Under the pieces are notes generated by a model. That model searched no databases. It worked only from the letters and a program-made list of their open reading frames with translations, and was not told the DNA's origin. The translations under genes were made by a program, and so were the position numbers. Positions 11,098 to 22,642 of a stretch of 64,000 nt of DNA are shown here, one piece after another; the first letter of the stretch is position 1; the number at the start of each line of letters is the position of its first letter. The stretch comes from Scytalidium lignicola. Its lineage: Eukaryota; Ascomycota; Leotiomycetes. The stretch spans positions 124,001-188,000 of the forward strand of contig NCSJ02000020.1 of assembly GCA_002812745.2 (NCBI GenBank). The letters run 5' to 3'.

Positions 11098-13270
11098 ATG
11101 GCCACCGCTCTTGCAAGAGAGATCAATCTCCAAGCACGCACTGATGGGGTACTCGAGTCCAATTCTACCTCTAGAGACTCTTCCTCGGAAGACTCCTTGA
11201 ACAATCTAGGGGACAGCAAAACCTCCAAAGAGCCAACAGTCACTGCCGTAACCTATGTTGCTGCTCCTTTGGGCGTACCTGGGGAGGAGAAGCGCTTCTG
11301 GTTTCAACGTCGAAAGGGTGTTTATGATCCTAATGCTATTGCAACACAGCCATCTGTCTTCGATGACCCGGAAACCTTAAAAGAGTACCACCCTCCTTCT
11401 AATTGGGAAAATTTAAAACGCTTTGATCCTTCGGCGAGATGGACCTGGGGGGAGGAGAATAAGCTCATCCGGAAACTCGACTTTAGAATCATGGTTTGGG
11501 CTTGGTGAGTTTCACCTTACTCTTCTGACCTCGCTTGCCTTCTAACGCTTTACTTATAATTTAGCATCATGTTCATGGCCCTCGAACTGGATCGTGCCAA
11601 CCTCACCCAAGCTCTAACAGACGATTTCTTACCAGATCTTCACATGGACACTAATGGTATGTTCTCTCCAAATATTTATTTTTGTTACCGATATATCCTC
11701 CTACGTGTCGCTTCTGGCATTGCACGAGATACTAACTAGCATGCCAGACTACAATCTCGGAAATACTGTATTCAAATTAGCATTTCTATGTGCCGAGTTG
11801 CCCTCACAGCTAGTCTCAAAATGGGTCGGACCAGATCGATGGATCCCAACTCAGATGGTCCTGTGGTCTATCGTTGCCTGCTCTCAGTTCTGGTTGAGTG
11901 GCCGAACAAGCTTCTTAGCCACCAGGGCACTACTTGGCATACTTCAGGGGGGGTTCATTCCCGATGTAAGTCTTCATGATTGCCTTTGATCGTATTTGCC
12001 TGGCTTTCATGCTCAATATTGATACTCCTCAATAGATTATCTTGTATCTCTCCTACTTTTACAAGCATCATGAACTCTCCATCCGCCTCAGTTTCTTTTG
12101 GACTGCAATGTCTATTGCCGACGTTCTGGCTTCTTTCCTGGCATTCGGTATTCTGCACCTGAGACAGCAAACAAACCATGCTGGCTGGCGATGGATGTTT
12201 CTTATTGACGTAAGTTTTTATTTTTATTATGTTTATTATTTTTAGAGGAATACCATTTAATACTGACCTGTTGTTTAGGGTTTACTTACCTTTGTGGTCG
12301 GCATGGCTTCCTATGCGCTTATGCCTGCCAGTCCAATCCAGACAGCCAGCTTCTGGCGAGGGAAAAAGGGGTGGTTTAGTGAAAGGTATGATAATCCGTT
12401 CTGAAGTATTAACCAACTAATGCTTACCCTATAAAAGAGAAGAAATAATCATGATAAACCGCGTTATTCGAGAGGATCCAAATAAGAGTAGCATGCACAA
12501 CCGTCAACCAATCACTCCAAAGCTTCTCTGGAAAAGCATGTGCGATTATGATCTTTGGCCGATCTACATTCTTGGATTAACATTCCAGATCCCAGAAACA
12601 ACACCGCAGCAGTACCTGACCCTGTCGCTCAAAGGACTTGGATTCAGCACGTTTAAGACCAATCTCTTGACAATTCCCAGTACGGTCTTACACATGATAA
12701 CCATGTTAATCTTGACCTATCTAGCAGAGATATGGAACGAATTAACACTCACTTCCATGCTTGGCCAGATATGGGCACTGCCTATCCTCGTATACTTATA
12801 TAAGGTTGATATCAACAAGATCAATAAGTGGTCCGCATGGGGTATTATAACTACACTTCTTTGCTATCCATCTGGTATGTGACATTGCCTCCCATTTTTT
12901 CAGATCAAACTCTAACCTCAGTTCAGCCCACCCCATTCAAGTCGCATGGAATTCTCGGAACTCTAATGCCGTTCGTTCACGCACCGTTTCCGCTGCCCTC
13001 TACAACATGACCGTGCAAGCCGGTGCTATTATTGCTTCAAACATTTACCGAGCAAGTGATGCCCCCCGATATAAACGCGGAGACCGTGCATTGGTTGCCA
13101 TTTCCGCAACTAATATTGCCCTGTACATCTTGACCAAGATTTACTACGTCTGGCGCAACAAGACTAGAGAAGCAAAATGGAGTGCTATGACTGAGGAGCA
13201 GAGGCTGGAGTACTTGGCTACCACAAAGGATGAGGGAAATAAGCGTCTTGATTTTAGGTTCGCGCACTGA
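11098..13270 (+). CDS. MFS transporter, allantoate permease / anion:cation symporter type, 7 exons
   Basis: Exons are 11098-11504, 11565-11656, 11748-11965, 12036-12209, 12279-12385, 12438-12874 and 12927-13270, giving 592 residues with all phases consistent. A 130-residue hydrophilic N-terminus contains [20 protein letters not shown] and ends in the family pattern [19 protein letters not shown] at the first membrane helix. [28 protein letters not shown] and [14 protein letters not shown] are hallmarks of the DAL5/TNA1/SEO1/FEN2 group. These plasma-membrane symporters carry small organic anions such as allantoate, nicotinate and pantothenate. The substrate is not readable here. The second half begins after a cytoplasmic loop ([14 protein letters not shown]). 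Confidence 0.92.
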
Positions 13271-13914
13271 TTTTCTCGTTCAGAGTACGATCTGGTTAGA
13301 GAAATCTTTTCGGAGACGCAATGGGTCTGGCTTTGATCTTAGAAAGCGGCAACTGGAGTTAGGAGGTCAAGTTCAGTGGTGTGTAAGTGGGCCTATCACG
13401 CTCTTTTTAGTCTTGGAAACAGGAGTTATGATACATGAAGATTCTAATGGCGTATTCAAATCGGTTATGCATTGGTAAATATTTAAAAAATAGATTGGCG
13501 TTGCTGTATATAAACATATATATATATATATATCCTTTATCATTATCATGAGAACGCAGAGCCAAGAGAAAGTCTTTATTAACTGATTCCTATCTATGTC
13601 ATGACTCATGGGTAACTCGTATTTCGTATGTTCAGTTAACCGCCTTCAATAATATTTCGAGAAGAAAATATGTCTCTAGAAAAAAAANTACCCCCTCGAC
13701 AGCACAAACGTCCATAAACATGGGGCTTGTTTCTGCATTTCTAGGTAATCATCAAGAGAAAGTTGTCATCTCCCGTAATCTACTAGATAGTCTGTCCATT
13801 CATAAAAGTAAAGGAAAGGAAAGGAAAGGAAAAAAATGATGTGGTCATGATGCGTCACGCCATGCAAAAAGTTAAATTATGCGTTCGGTATACGGATTGA
13901 GGAAGTCCGTAAGA
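13271..13914. other. Intergenic region with simple repeats
   Basis: This separates the 3' ends of two convergent genes. It holds a TA-dinucleotide run near 13517-13532, four AAAGG units at 13810-13829 and an N at 13688 after a run of A. No gene is seen. Confidence 0.6.
13810..13829. repeat. AAAGG microsatellite (4 units)
   Basis: Four perfect AAAGG units are followed by an A-run. They lie in the intergenic space downstream of two convergent genes. Confidence 0.8.
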
Positions 13915-15950
13915 TTAAAAAAGCTTGGGCTTCCGGCCATAAACAACCCGGCTAGATTCGAGAAGTATGAATCAGTACCTGAAAGCAGGGAGTTAAGCGT
14001 CAGAGATAATAGAGACTGCGACTTACACTGGTATGTATATATGCAGTTTGTTGCTTCTAATTTCCTCCCTCACTTGAACTAGAAGCAACTCAACCTCCTC
14101 GGTGGTCATCTTCAGGCCTCTTGTAAAAACAGCCATACTGAATGCCTGTAGTCCAGATAAAAGGTCTTCTCGATACTTTATTGCTTAGAATTAGCATGAA
14201 TGGCCACCAATATATAAGGGTGGAACTAGAAATCTAACATACCCATAGACCAAGAGTCTTCATCTTCTTACCACGAACCCAAGTACCGACAGGCCACTCA
14301 TATCTCTGCTCAACAACATCTTCAAACCCGGCTTCTTGGAGATACCGCTTGTACTTGCCAACTCGAGTCCAGTCTTTTCCGAGCACGGCGGTTCCTTGCA
14401 TCATAAGGTTCACCCATCGCTCGGTTTGCGTGCCTTTGAGACTATCATCGATAGCGCGAAATGGGATGATGCAGTCCTGGAGCTCCAAATATCCTCCTGG
14501 TGTTAATGCATCGAAGGCTGACTGGATTACTGTGACATGCGACTTGAAACAGGTTGCTAGTGCTCTGCCATGAATGTAGTCGAATTGGTGGGAAAATGTC
14601 CAGGTATCTTCCGCATCATCAACTTCAAATTGGCAATTTGGAGGTATACTGATAATATTAGACTCTTCTTCATTGCTTTCAAGAGAAAAGAAAAGAAAGT
14701 TGACAGAAGAACTTACAATGCAGGTTGGATAGGACTTAGATCAGTGCCAATAACCATTGCGGAAGGGAACTCGGAAGCTAAGGTTGATTAGAGAATTTTT
14801 AAAAGAAGTACAGAATCAGAAAATTGACTACCAACCAAATTCTATGGGCCAAATACCAGTGCCAGTCCCGATATCGAGAACGTTATGCACACCGTTAGGA
14901 AGATCTTTAAGTGGTGCAACATAGAGTTGGTTGTCAAAAGTCAATAAGAACAAGTGATGTTGAAGATCTGTACTTTCATTAGTAGTTGAATCTTCAGCCA
15001 TTGAGTAGAAAGGGTTTTTTACCCAATCTCTCCTGTTCTCTCTAATGGACCGTGAGCTAAGTGCAAATAGACTACGTATCAAAGGGACTGACCTCATCGT
15101 TAGGGAAATAGTACACTAGATGATGATGAGCAGGTTTCTTTTGTAAGTTGATTCTATGTATCAAATTACTTACCTCCCTCTCTATATCGATGATAGGTGC
15201 GACCATTCTCTTCAATAAACTCATACACGCTAGATCGAGCAGAAAACGTCGATGACCTAGGAATTAATCTGTTGAGCTACACAAACCTAATGGCAAAGGA
15301 AAAGTAAAGTAAAGTAAATTCATACTGGATGCTATCTCCGTCACCCAAAGCGGAGTCGCTGTCTTGATCTGTATCTATCTTGAGTCGAATTTAGCATGAG
15401 TTTTGAGCCTAGATGCGGAGATTTTTAGAGGCAATACTGACGGGTAGCTGCGGGTTGTAGCTTGACTGAGCTCCAGATGACACAGACGCAACTTCAGCAG
15501 CCTCAGCAGAAGCCCCAGCTGGTGGCTGTGACTGCTGAGGTACATCTACATCGGGCGAGGGCGGTGTGGTTGTCTGGACTGCGATGGAGGACTCTGGGAC
15601 AGGTTCGACAGGGTTGCCGTCATCCTGTGGCGGGGCATTGTCTAGTATACCTAAATTTGTTAATTGGATTTCTCGTTCATGTGTGCTAGAGGCATGTTCC
15701 ACAGCAGATGTACGATGTACTATACTGTACCTGTCATATGGTCCGGGGTAGAATTGGGATTCCCCGCAGAAGCAGATTGATCTACAGGTACGTGTAAACG
15801 CGCATCGGTTTCTGGTGGAGCAGAGTCGTCTCCTGCAGCTAGAACGATGTAACGATATTAGCGCATTGATTGTTTAGCTATAATTAATGGTTGAAATCAC
15901 TGACTGTAATGCTCAGGGGCTTGATGGCTCGGGACTGGTGGTTCTGCCAT
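13915..15950 (-). CDS. LaeA-like SAM-dependent methyltransferase, 12 exons
   Basis: Exons (minus strand) are 15950-15905, 15838-15731, 15641-15442, 15378-15326, 15256-15174, 15115-15093, 15041-15023, 14967-14836, 14777-14717, 14648-14243, 14175-14027 and 13951-13915. They sum to exactly 439 codons (438 residues plus stop). SAM-binding motif I is NVLDIGTGTGIW, followed by MVIGTDLSPIQP (motif II) and ELQDCIIPF. The N-terminal 125 residues are P/S/Q-rich and disordered. SSVYEFIEENGRTYHRYREG and YFPNDE precede LQHHLF, as in fungal LaeA-like/TAM proteins. The end is VVYGRKPKLF. LaeA itself regulates secondary metabolism, but this large paralogous family has many members of unknown substrate. The acceptor of exon 3 could also be 15650, which adds three in-frame residues. 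The intron density is unusually high. Confidence 0.88.
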
Positions 15951-16398
15951 GTTTATATGAGCAGTCCTGAGTATTAATTGAGAAACAAAGAGATACTTCC
16001 GTGAGGACGTATGGCGTAGATTGCTAGTCACCTACAGTAGCGGGGCCTCGGCGACTAATCTCTCTAGTGTCAATCTGTCATTACAAGCTCCCGCCTCCGT
16101 TGATAGGCTGTGCTGCTAAATATTGCGTCAGTTGGGCTTGGGCAGGAACTAGTCCCGGAGAAAGAAATGTCCCGTCAAGTGGTACAAATGCTAAATGCTC
16201 ACAAATACTAGTCGTATAGTGAATAGTCATGATACTCTTATTGAAACAAGTCTTTCATCGTATATCTAGATCCTGTATATTCCTATAGAGCGAGGATGTG
16301 TATAGATTACTATCTCTATCGGACTGGGTGGTGTTGGTACAGTGCATTTACAGTACAGCCTTTATATTACACTAGGTTTGTTCGCTTTCTTGAATCTT
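15951..16398. other. Intergenic, methyltransferase promoter and SCO1 3' side
   Basis: These 448 bases lie between the methyltransferase ATG and the SCO1 stop. I see no further ORF or RNA gene. Confidence 0.5.
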
Positions 16399-17493
16399 TC
16401 ATTTCTTCCAGTCTCCAACATGCTCGAGAATGATTTTCGCAGCCTGTTCTGGACTGTGCTGCCGACCAATGGCCTCCACAAAATCCCCTTCCGGATCCAT
16501 CAGGTAGAAATATATACTGTGGTCGACCAGATAGTCCTGTCCTTGCTTGACGTTCTCTGGAGTGCTGAAATACACCCGGTACTTCTTACACACGTCTTTG
16601 ATTTGTGCCCACGTACCAGTGAGACCGATTATGTCGGGGTGGAATTCACCGAGATACTCTTTGAGTACAGCGGGTGTATCCCGCGCCGGATCACAGGTTA
16701 TGAAGATGGGGAGCAGAGACGGCATCGAGGCGGATTTGGACTTATTTACCACGTCTATCATGGTAGCCATTTTATCAAGCTCCTCGGGACATATATCCGG
16801 GCAGTGTGAAAAGCCAAAATAAACCTGACAAGAAACGTTAGCATTGACAACTTTGCAGCCAGCTCATTTGCCAAATCATCCATTAATACTATTGTAAGCA
16901 GTCCAAGCTTAAAAGAGATATATCCTGTTCCTCCTGTACTCTCGGAGTTGGGGCGACTAACCAGAGAATATTTACCCTTCATATCACCATCGCTGAAAGT
17001 TTTCCCATCTTGATCGAGTAATTCGAATGGACCGCCAACCTTCGGTCTTCCAACACCTTTCGCAGCTTCTGCAACACGCAGCCGTTCCATTCGAGCCTTC
17101 TCATATCGAAAGTAGAAGATAAGACCAGCTCCAGAGGCGAGGAAAACAAGTCCAGCTTTCCATGAGAATGGCTATTCACCGGGTCAGTATGTCCAGCGAT
17201 AGCAAGCTGGGGGGACTCCAACTCACCCCAGAACGATACCGCGATCGTTGCTCTTCGACGGTTTTGTATGATCTAGACTGGCTTGTGCTGAATTGCTTCC
17301 TCTCGACGGTCTTTGTCGTAGTGGAGGTGTTCAGCCGAGCGCAAGGTTGTGTATGAGCACATTTATTGAGCGCCATCAAGGACCTTCGTTGACATTGGCT
17401 GGAAAAGAGCGACTGATTGTTGTGTTGGAGACTTCGAGATATACTTGATAGCAGTGCCCGACTGGGAACCAATTGCTTCGCCATGATGCCCAA
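16399..17493 (-). CDS. SCO1: SCO1 copper chaperone for cytochrome c oxidase, 3 exons
   Basis: Exons are 17493-17227, 17171-16962 and 16824-16399, giving 300 residues. The first 75 residues are rich in R, S and Q, as expected for a mitochondrial presequence. A single membrane segment follows (WKAGLVFLASGAGLIFYFRY, about residues 93-112). The copper site CxxxC is in FGFSHCPDICPEELDKM, and the third ligand His is in DYLVDHSIYFYLMDPEG. The thioredoxin-like core includes FITCDPARDTP. SCO1 delivers copper to the CuA site of COX2 in the inner membrane. Two starts are possible, MGIMAKQ (17493) and MAKQ (17484), and both keep the presequence. Confidence 0.95.
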
Positions 17494-17945
17494 TTGGGGT
17501 GAAAACTGCGTTCCAAAAGTTTGGTTTGCAAAATATCATGATCATTCAGACGCCGCATTCGATCATATCCCGCCAGCCTGCTAGCGCAATTTCATTTGTG
17601 CCTGAACTTATCACTGATATATCAGGCAAACATTCATTTCATTTCTACAGTGTATGAGCGCCATGAATTTACGGTAAAAGTCCCAAGATAAAGATTAAAA
17701 AAGCAAGGTAGTCATTAGGCTCTAAAAACTCGCTGAAAATGCTCTAGAAGTACAGAGTCATATTCGCTATGCTGTGAGACCTTCTCGCTGAGCTCGCCGG
17801 AAACCATTGACGCCAAAAAAATGCACCCCCTATGACCAACCTCCTGAATCTGATTACTAGCCATGAACCACCCATGTACTCCGTCTCCCATCTCAAAACT
17901 TATTACTTCAGGCAAATTCCTGTCTCCAGTCTCCATTGTCCTCCC
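17494..17945. other. Intergenic; SCO1 promoter and a 73-residue ORF of doubtful status
   Basis: An ATG at 17936 on the minus strand, ten bases after the stop of the next gene, opens a 73-codon frame ending at 17715. Its composition is protein-like but I recognise no family. It may be 3' UTR or an alternative last exon. Nothing else is seen. Confidence 0.4.
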
Positions 17946-20327
17946 CTATTCCCGTCTGCTCACTTGACTTGCACTGGTCCTGCTCCGCTCATCTTCTTCT
18001 AAAACGTCGCTAAGTCTAGTGGGATGATGATGACGTGGAACTGCCTCCCAGCCAGGGCCAGAACCATATCCTTGACCAGAATAGTCTACTGGTGGTGCCT
18101 GACTAACTGAGGCTGTAGTGGAGGATGAAAACGCTGGGTGAGACGCCGCCGGTCCATAGCGATTCAAGTACGCTAGTTCGCGCTCCCGCTCTGCAGCCAC
18201 ATCATATTCGTCTGTATCCTCGTCCGAACCAGGCGCCTGATATCGGATCCTATTTCCCCGTGAGTCCCGGACGAATTGACCATGAGAATCTATTTCATAC
18301 TCTTCCTCGCCAGATTCAGAAGCTCCATATGAAGGATCATGTTCAGTACGACTGGTAGGATTAACTGGATGGAGAGATACTCCCTGTTGCTGCTGATAGA
18401 AGGCAGATGTAGATGCGGGCTGCACAGCTGGGGCTTGAGAGTACTCCATTGGCTTGGAAGTTGGCGAGTCTTGAGCACCATCACCAGTTCGAGCTCTAGA
18501 TTGTCCTGAACTAGCATGCGTCTCCACGAATGGATCAACTGGGTCGGCCTTTTGGTTGCGAGCGTACGCTTGATAAGATGTGTCGCTATTGTCGATGGGT
18601 CCTTCTGGGATAGTGGGTTCCTGGGAGACGAACGGGCCTTCCCTAGTTGGAGGGACATCACGAGTGCTACCTTGTCGGCTAGGCATGCCCTGCATCATTG
18701 GAACAACTTGGACTCCGCCAACAAGTGTTGGTCTTCCATCTCGCAATGACATGGTTCTGTCTCGTTCCTCTTGCTCCCGGCGTCCAAGCTCCTCCCATGC
18801 TCGCCTTGCCTCCTCTTTGGAGATTTGCAGCTCACGCTTCATTTCGGCGAGTCTCTTATCCGAATTGGACCTCACCTTCTCCATCTCTACTGCTTCAGCT
18901 ATAGCTGCGGCCCTTCCTCGTCTTTCTTCTTGCAAGTTAAACTCAAGCATCGCCTGTACTTCTTGTGCACGCTCCTGATCCTGTCGAGTTTCGAAAAACC
19001 ACCGCTGGAACTTGCGTTCTGACGAGGCTCTGAGGCGCTGAAGTTCCACAACTGCATGGAATAGGTTTGCACCAGCAGCGGATAGGTCTGTGACTTGACG
19101 TGCAAGTTGTTGAGACAATGGATCTTTATCAATCTCATTAGTGTTCTCCTGAAGCCTCCGGATCCAGAAGGAAGTTAATCCTTCCCAGTGGGCTGATAAA
19201 GTCTCCCAACGCTCAAAGGCATGTGGAAAAGATGATCGCGTTGGACCACCAGCGGTAGTAGTTCCTGCTTGTGGAGCATTTCCAGAAGGCGCGGTTGCTG
19301 AAGGTCCCGTATCTCCCTGACCTGGTACAACTCCTGCTGCTGTGGGTTCAGTCCTAACTGGTCTTGGCATGCCCTGAGACTGACTGGGACCTCGAGGTCT
19401 AGCTACTGCAGGCTCACCTCCCCCTACAGCCCGGCCTCCTGTTCCACGTCCTTGCAGAGTTTGTTCTGCAGGTCTAGTTGTTTTGTCATCAGCCACTGTG
19501 GCAGCTCTGTCTCCAGATCTGCGTTCTGATCTCTGCGAATTATCAGAGATTCGTTGTCCAGTTATATTACCAGATTCTCTCTGTCCGCTACCTTCACCGC
19601 CTGCTCTCTGGGGTTGCGCAGCGCCAGCAGCTGCAGTTCTCCTCTCCGTACTCCTTCTCTTCTGTTCCTCCAGTAAGCGTGCCTCCTCCTCCGCCCGATT
19701 TCTCTCTAGTGCTTCCTGGTCCGCTTTCCTTTTAGCATCCCTTGCAGCACGCTCTCTCATAATATCCCTTGGGCTTCTGATGCCTGGTGAGCCAGTGCTG
19801 GTAGGGGCAGCCTGAGCTGCTCTCAGACCGCCACCGTTTGTTCCGGTTTTTCCATTGCCAGCGGCTGATGGGTCCCCAGCGAACAGATCTGCCATCGAGG
19901 CGTTCTCCTCGATCAAGTCTGGAGTGAAGGGGTATGGCCGTCGAAGGGCTTCTTCGAGTGCGTAGAGGATAGCACTGGATCTATTCTTTGAAATGCGTAC
20001 TGCACGATGAGGACGTCGTTCTGCTCTGGGGGAATGTCCTTGAGAACTTGGTACTAGTTGAGTGGATGAAACAAGGTCGTCTTCGAAGTCATTCGTGAGC
20101 TGTTGCTCGCTTCGTTGTGCCTGAGCAAACCTGACACGAAGAGGCGGTGAAATACCAGGTACTACTGCTTCGATATGAGTCCTTTGGAGTGGCCGTGGCT
20201 GCTGGCGCTGTTCTGAGTTGGGTGTAACTGGGTCGTGAACGTCGTAATCGTAACGGTCGTTAAATGGATGTGGTGTTTCTCTCGTCACTGCTGCGGCCTC
20301 AGAAACCGGATGACTCGTGGGAAACAA
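17946..20327 (-). CDS. Conserved fungal protein, disordered with central coiled coil; 5' exon not resolved
   Basis: About 790 codons are open. I do not recognise a named function. The N-terminal part (HPFNDRYDYDVHDPVTPN) and SSAILYALEEALRRPYPFTPDL look conserved. A long Q/R/G/S-rich disordered stretch contains a charged helix (about residues 190-230, RERAARDAKRKADQEALERN). The central block WETLSAHWEGLTSFWIRRLQ and KFQRWFFETRQDQERA begins a coiled coil running to about residue 530. The C-terminus is again disordered, with an acidic YEIDSHGQFVRDSRGNRIRY segment. The frame begins only with a TTG and has a TGA four codons upstream. The first in-frame ATG is near residue 145, inside apparently coding sequence, so a short 5' exon probably lies upstream. 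Confidence 0.75.
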   Translation of the reverse strand: MFPTSHPVSEAAAVTRETPHPFNDRYDYDVHDPVTPNSEQRQQPRPLQRTHIEAVVPGISPPLRVRFAQAQRSEQQLTNDFEDDLVSSTQLVPSSQGHSPRAERRPHRAVRISKNRSSAILYALEEALRRPYPFTPDLIEENASMADLFAGDPSAAGNGKTGTNGGGLRAAQAAPTSTGSPGIRSPRDIMRERAARDAKRKADQEALERNRAEEEARLLEEQKRRSTERRTAAAGAAQPQRAGGEGSGQRESGNITGQRISDNSQRSERRSGDRAATVADDKTTRPAEQTLQGRGTGGRAVGGGEPAVARPRGPSQSQGMPRPVRTEPTAAGVVPGQGDTGPSATAPSGNAPQAGTTTAGGPTRSSFPHAFERWETLSAHWEGLTSFWIRRLQENTNEIDKDPLSQQLARQVTDLSAAGANLFHAVVELQRLRASSERKFQRWFFETRQDQERAQEVQAMLEFNLQEERRGRAAAIAEAVEMEKVRSNSDKRLAEMKRELQISKEEARRAWEELGRREQEERDRTMSLRDGRPTLVGGVQVVPMMQGMPSRQGSTRDVPPTREGPFVSQEPTIPEGPIDNSDTSYQAYARNQKADPVDPFVETHASSGQSRARTGDGAQDSPTSKPMEYSQAPAVQPASTSAFYQQQQGVSLHPVNPTSRTEHDPSYGASESGEEEYEIDSHGQFVRDSRGNRIRYQAPGSDEDTDEYDVAAERERELAYLNRYGPAASHPAFSSSTTASVSQAPPVDYSGQGYGSGPGWEAVPRHHHPTRLSDVLEEDERSRTSASQVSRRE

Positions 20328-22145
20328 AGTGAATATTCAGATTGACCAGCAAGGAGATCTGTATTCGTAGGCTGAGTGTGATTAATGTCACACTAAGATA
20401 ATTTCGGCGTCGGGTAACCTCGATAGATCAAGTGATGATAAAATCACCTTTACTCGAAGTTGATGAAAGGTTGTGAATGAGAACAAATGTGACAAGGGAA
20501 GATCCGACGATCTAGTCCCAGTCCGAGAATAATTATGCGTCGTAGAACTTGGGAGGTTGGGCCAATGGATGTGACCTTCGTGGTGGTGAAAACAAGATGG
20601 CTGGTCGAAGAAGAGACACAAGCGCACAACCCCAAAATGCCAGCTCGCAGCGCAAACGCAGAACAGCAAAAGCAAAAGCAAAACGAACGCACCAACATCC
20701 ACCCCAAAATTATCAGCTAAAAAGGAAGCAAAAGCAACTACAACGGTTCGCGCGAAATCTCAAATTAAGGCAGATCTAACACACAGGCTCAATTCCAAGC
20801 TTCAATTGACGATTTGGTCGCAGGCGCATGGGCGTGCAACGGGCGTGAAGGCCGCAGACTGTTTCAACGTCGTCAACTGTGCGACATGAACTGCATCTGC
20901 AAAAGTGAAACGGCGCAGGAGGACGAGATTAGATCCTTTGTAGGTTGCGTTTGGCATTGGACCTGTCATTGTTTGTACAGTACATTCATTCGTACAGGTC
21001 AATTGAGAAGTTATGAAAGAGAGTTAACAGGTCAAACGCGGATAAGGGGAGTCGGAGAAGGTCATTAAATTGAAAACGCCTCAGCTGCCAGCACTGAAAT
21101 TACAAGCAGGGCATTGTGGAATATTCCTTGCATAAGCCGGAGATCAGCTCTCCAGCGTCAGACTGCTCATTATTAGTGTCAGCATGGGGGCGCACAAAGA
21201 TGCACAACTAAGAAGAGTGGTTATGACAAGGGCAGCTTCTGGATTGTGGAGGCAAGCTCCATTGACTTGACGGAGACATCACCGGCGCTCCAGTCTAACT
21301 AATCGCATTTCCATCTGATCTAATATAGAACCAACGATATTATTCTCAACAACTAAAAGTTACTCTCACCATACGTTTTGGTCAGTCTCAAGCTGATTTC
21401 GACGCCTCTTAATATTAGATTGCTTGTTCGCCAAAAAAAATCGGGAGGCTGGGAGCGAGCGAACCTAAGGGCCGTACCTTTTCCTTTCGCCTGAGCTTGC
21501 CAACGCATCACTTCAGATTATCCCCTTTTTGGTATCGCGCGCAGCCTTACAGAGACCCAATCTGCGTCATTGCAACATGGAACCTGGTGGAAGAGCGTGA
21601 TGATGTGTTGTCGCTTCTACTGATAGGATTGCAGACTTGCAGAGTCGAGACGTTGTGCAGTAGTTGGTAGTTATTGCATCAGGAAATCGAGATGGCATCC
21701 TGATACATGGCGTGTTGCCTTCGCTATGATGCCACGTGCAGTGGGTGAAAGCTGTGCATCCTTGCAGATCGCACGCAAAATTCACGGAAAACATGAAAAT
21801 TCTGCCGGTACCTATCGAAGGATCTATCAGAAATGATAAAGCAATAAAGCACCTCAAAATTTGAGATTAAGGTGAATAACAGCAGTGCTTAGGAAGCTTT
21901 AGTTGACATAGCGCTACATGTGACACTTCTCTCAAGGCGTCCCTGGCGTACCTGGGAAACAAACTGTCACACACTCTTTTGCTAGAAGCCAGGCACCCTA
22001 GCTCTCAACCATGATCTTTGCGACGCTGTAATTATACCATAAGAAAATATTGGTTAAAGCCTTCACTCCTTATCAGCATTGAATACAAGCTTCAGCCATT
22101 GTATCCACTCGTGCCACTTACACCCGAGGTCATTATGAGAATTGG

Positions 22146-22433
22146 TTCCGAATCGGAGCCCAACTTTAATTTTTACTTAGCGGCGGGAGCTCCCGCCATT
22201 AGCGAGAACAGCCAAAAAATCATCACGTGATTGCGCCCGTCACAAATGGCAGCAGGTCCTGAGCAGCCAGCACGATGGTGAATGGGATAAGATAAAGTTC
22301 TATTATCACGCCCTACAGTTAAAACTCTATACTATTTAACAATTTAATATGTTATAGCTATAGGAACCTTCTAGAGAAGGGATATACATTGTGATCAATT
22401 GTGGTTGAATTAGCATTTTTTGGTGTGACGTCA
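22146..22433. promoter_or_regulatory. Cluster of palindromic candidate transcription-factor sites
   Basis: Within 290 bases there are four perfect palindromes. They are TTCCGAATCGGA (22146-22157 region, a CCG-N3-CGG zinc-cluster-like site), GGCGGGAGCTCCCGCC (22182-22197), TCACGTGA (22223-22230, E-box type) and TGACGTCA (22426-22433, CRE/ATF type). They lie upstream of the TATA box at 22540 and the small ORF at 22643. The factor assignments come from consensus sites only. Confidence 0.45.
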
Positions 22434-22539
22434 AAGTCACAGTGACATATCTTCGGAATTTACCTCGGTGAGGTTGGATCGGAGAAATTTCGCAGAAGGT
22501 CGGATGAGCAACAGGGATCAGATTTTGCAATGCAAATAC

Positions 22540-22547
22540 TATATATA
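22540..22547 (+). promoter_or_regulatory. TATA box before the small ORF
   Basis: TATATATA lies about 100 bases upstream of the ATG at 22643 and 107 bases downstream of a TGACGTCA site. The spacing suits a regulated fungal promoter. Confidence 0.4.
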
Positions 22548-22642
22548 TACCATGCTCATATGCATCGATCATATCTTTTCATTTCATATTCTCGCAATTC
22601 TTGAAATCCTGACTTAGAGTGAAGCGTCCAGGCGAAGCAGCA

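Larger units (their letters stand above)
20328..22642. other. 2.3-kb intergenic region rich in palindromic sites
   Basis: The first part must contain the 5' leader, and perhaps the missing first exon, of the minus-strand gene. The distal part (22146-22550) holds several palindromes and a TATA box in front of a small ORF; these are listed separately. I see no protein-like ORF between 20.4 and 22.1 kb. Confidence 0.5.

Noticed and set aside
20388..20702. 104-codon minus-strand frame beginning with a hydrophobic stretch
   Set aside because: Lies where the 5' leader of the coiled-coil gene should be; cysteine/leucine-rich by base composition, no family.
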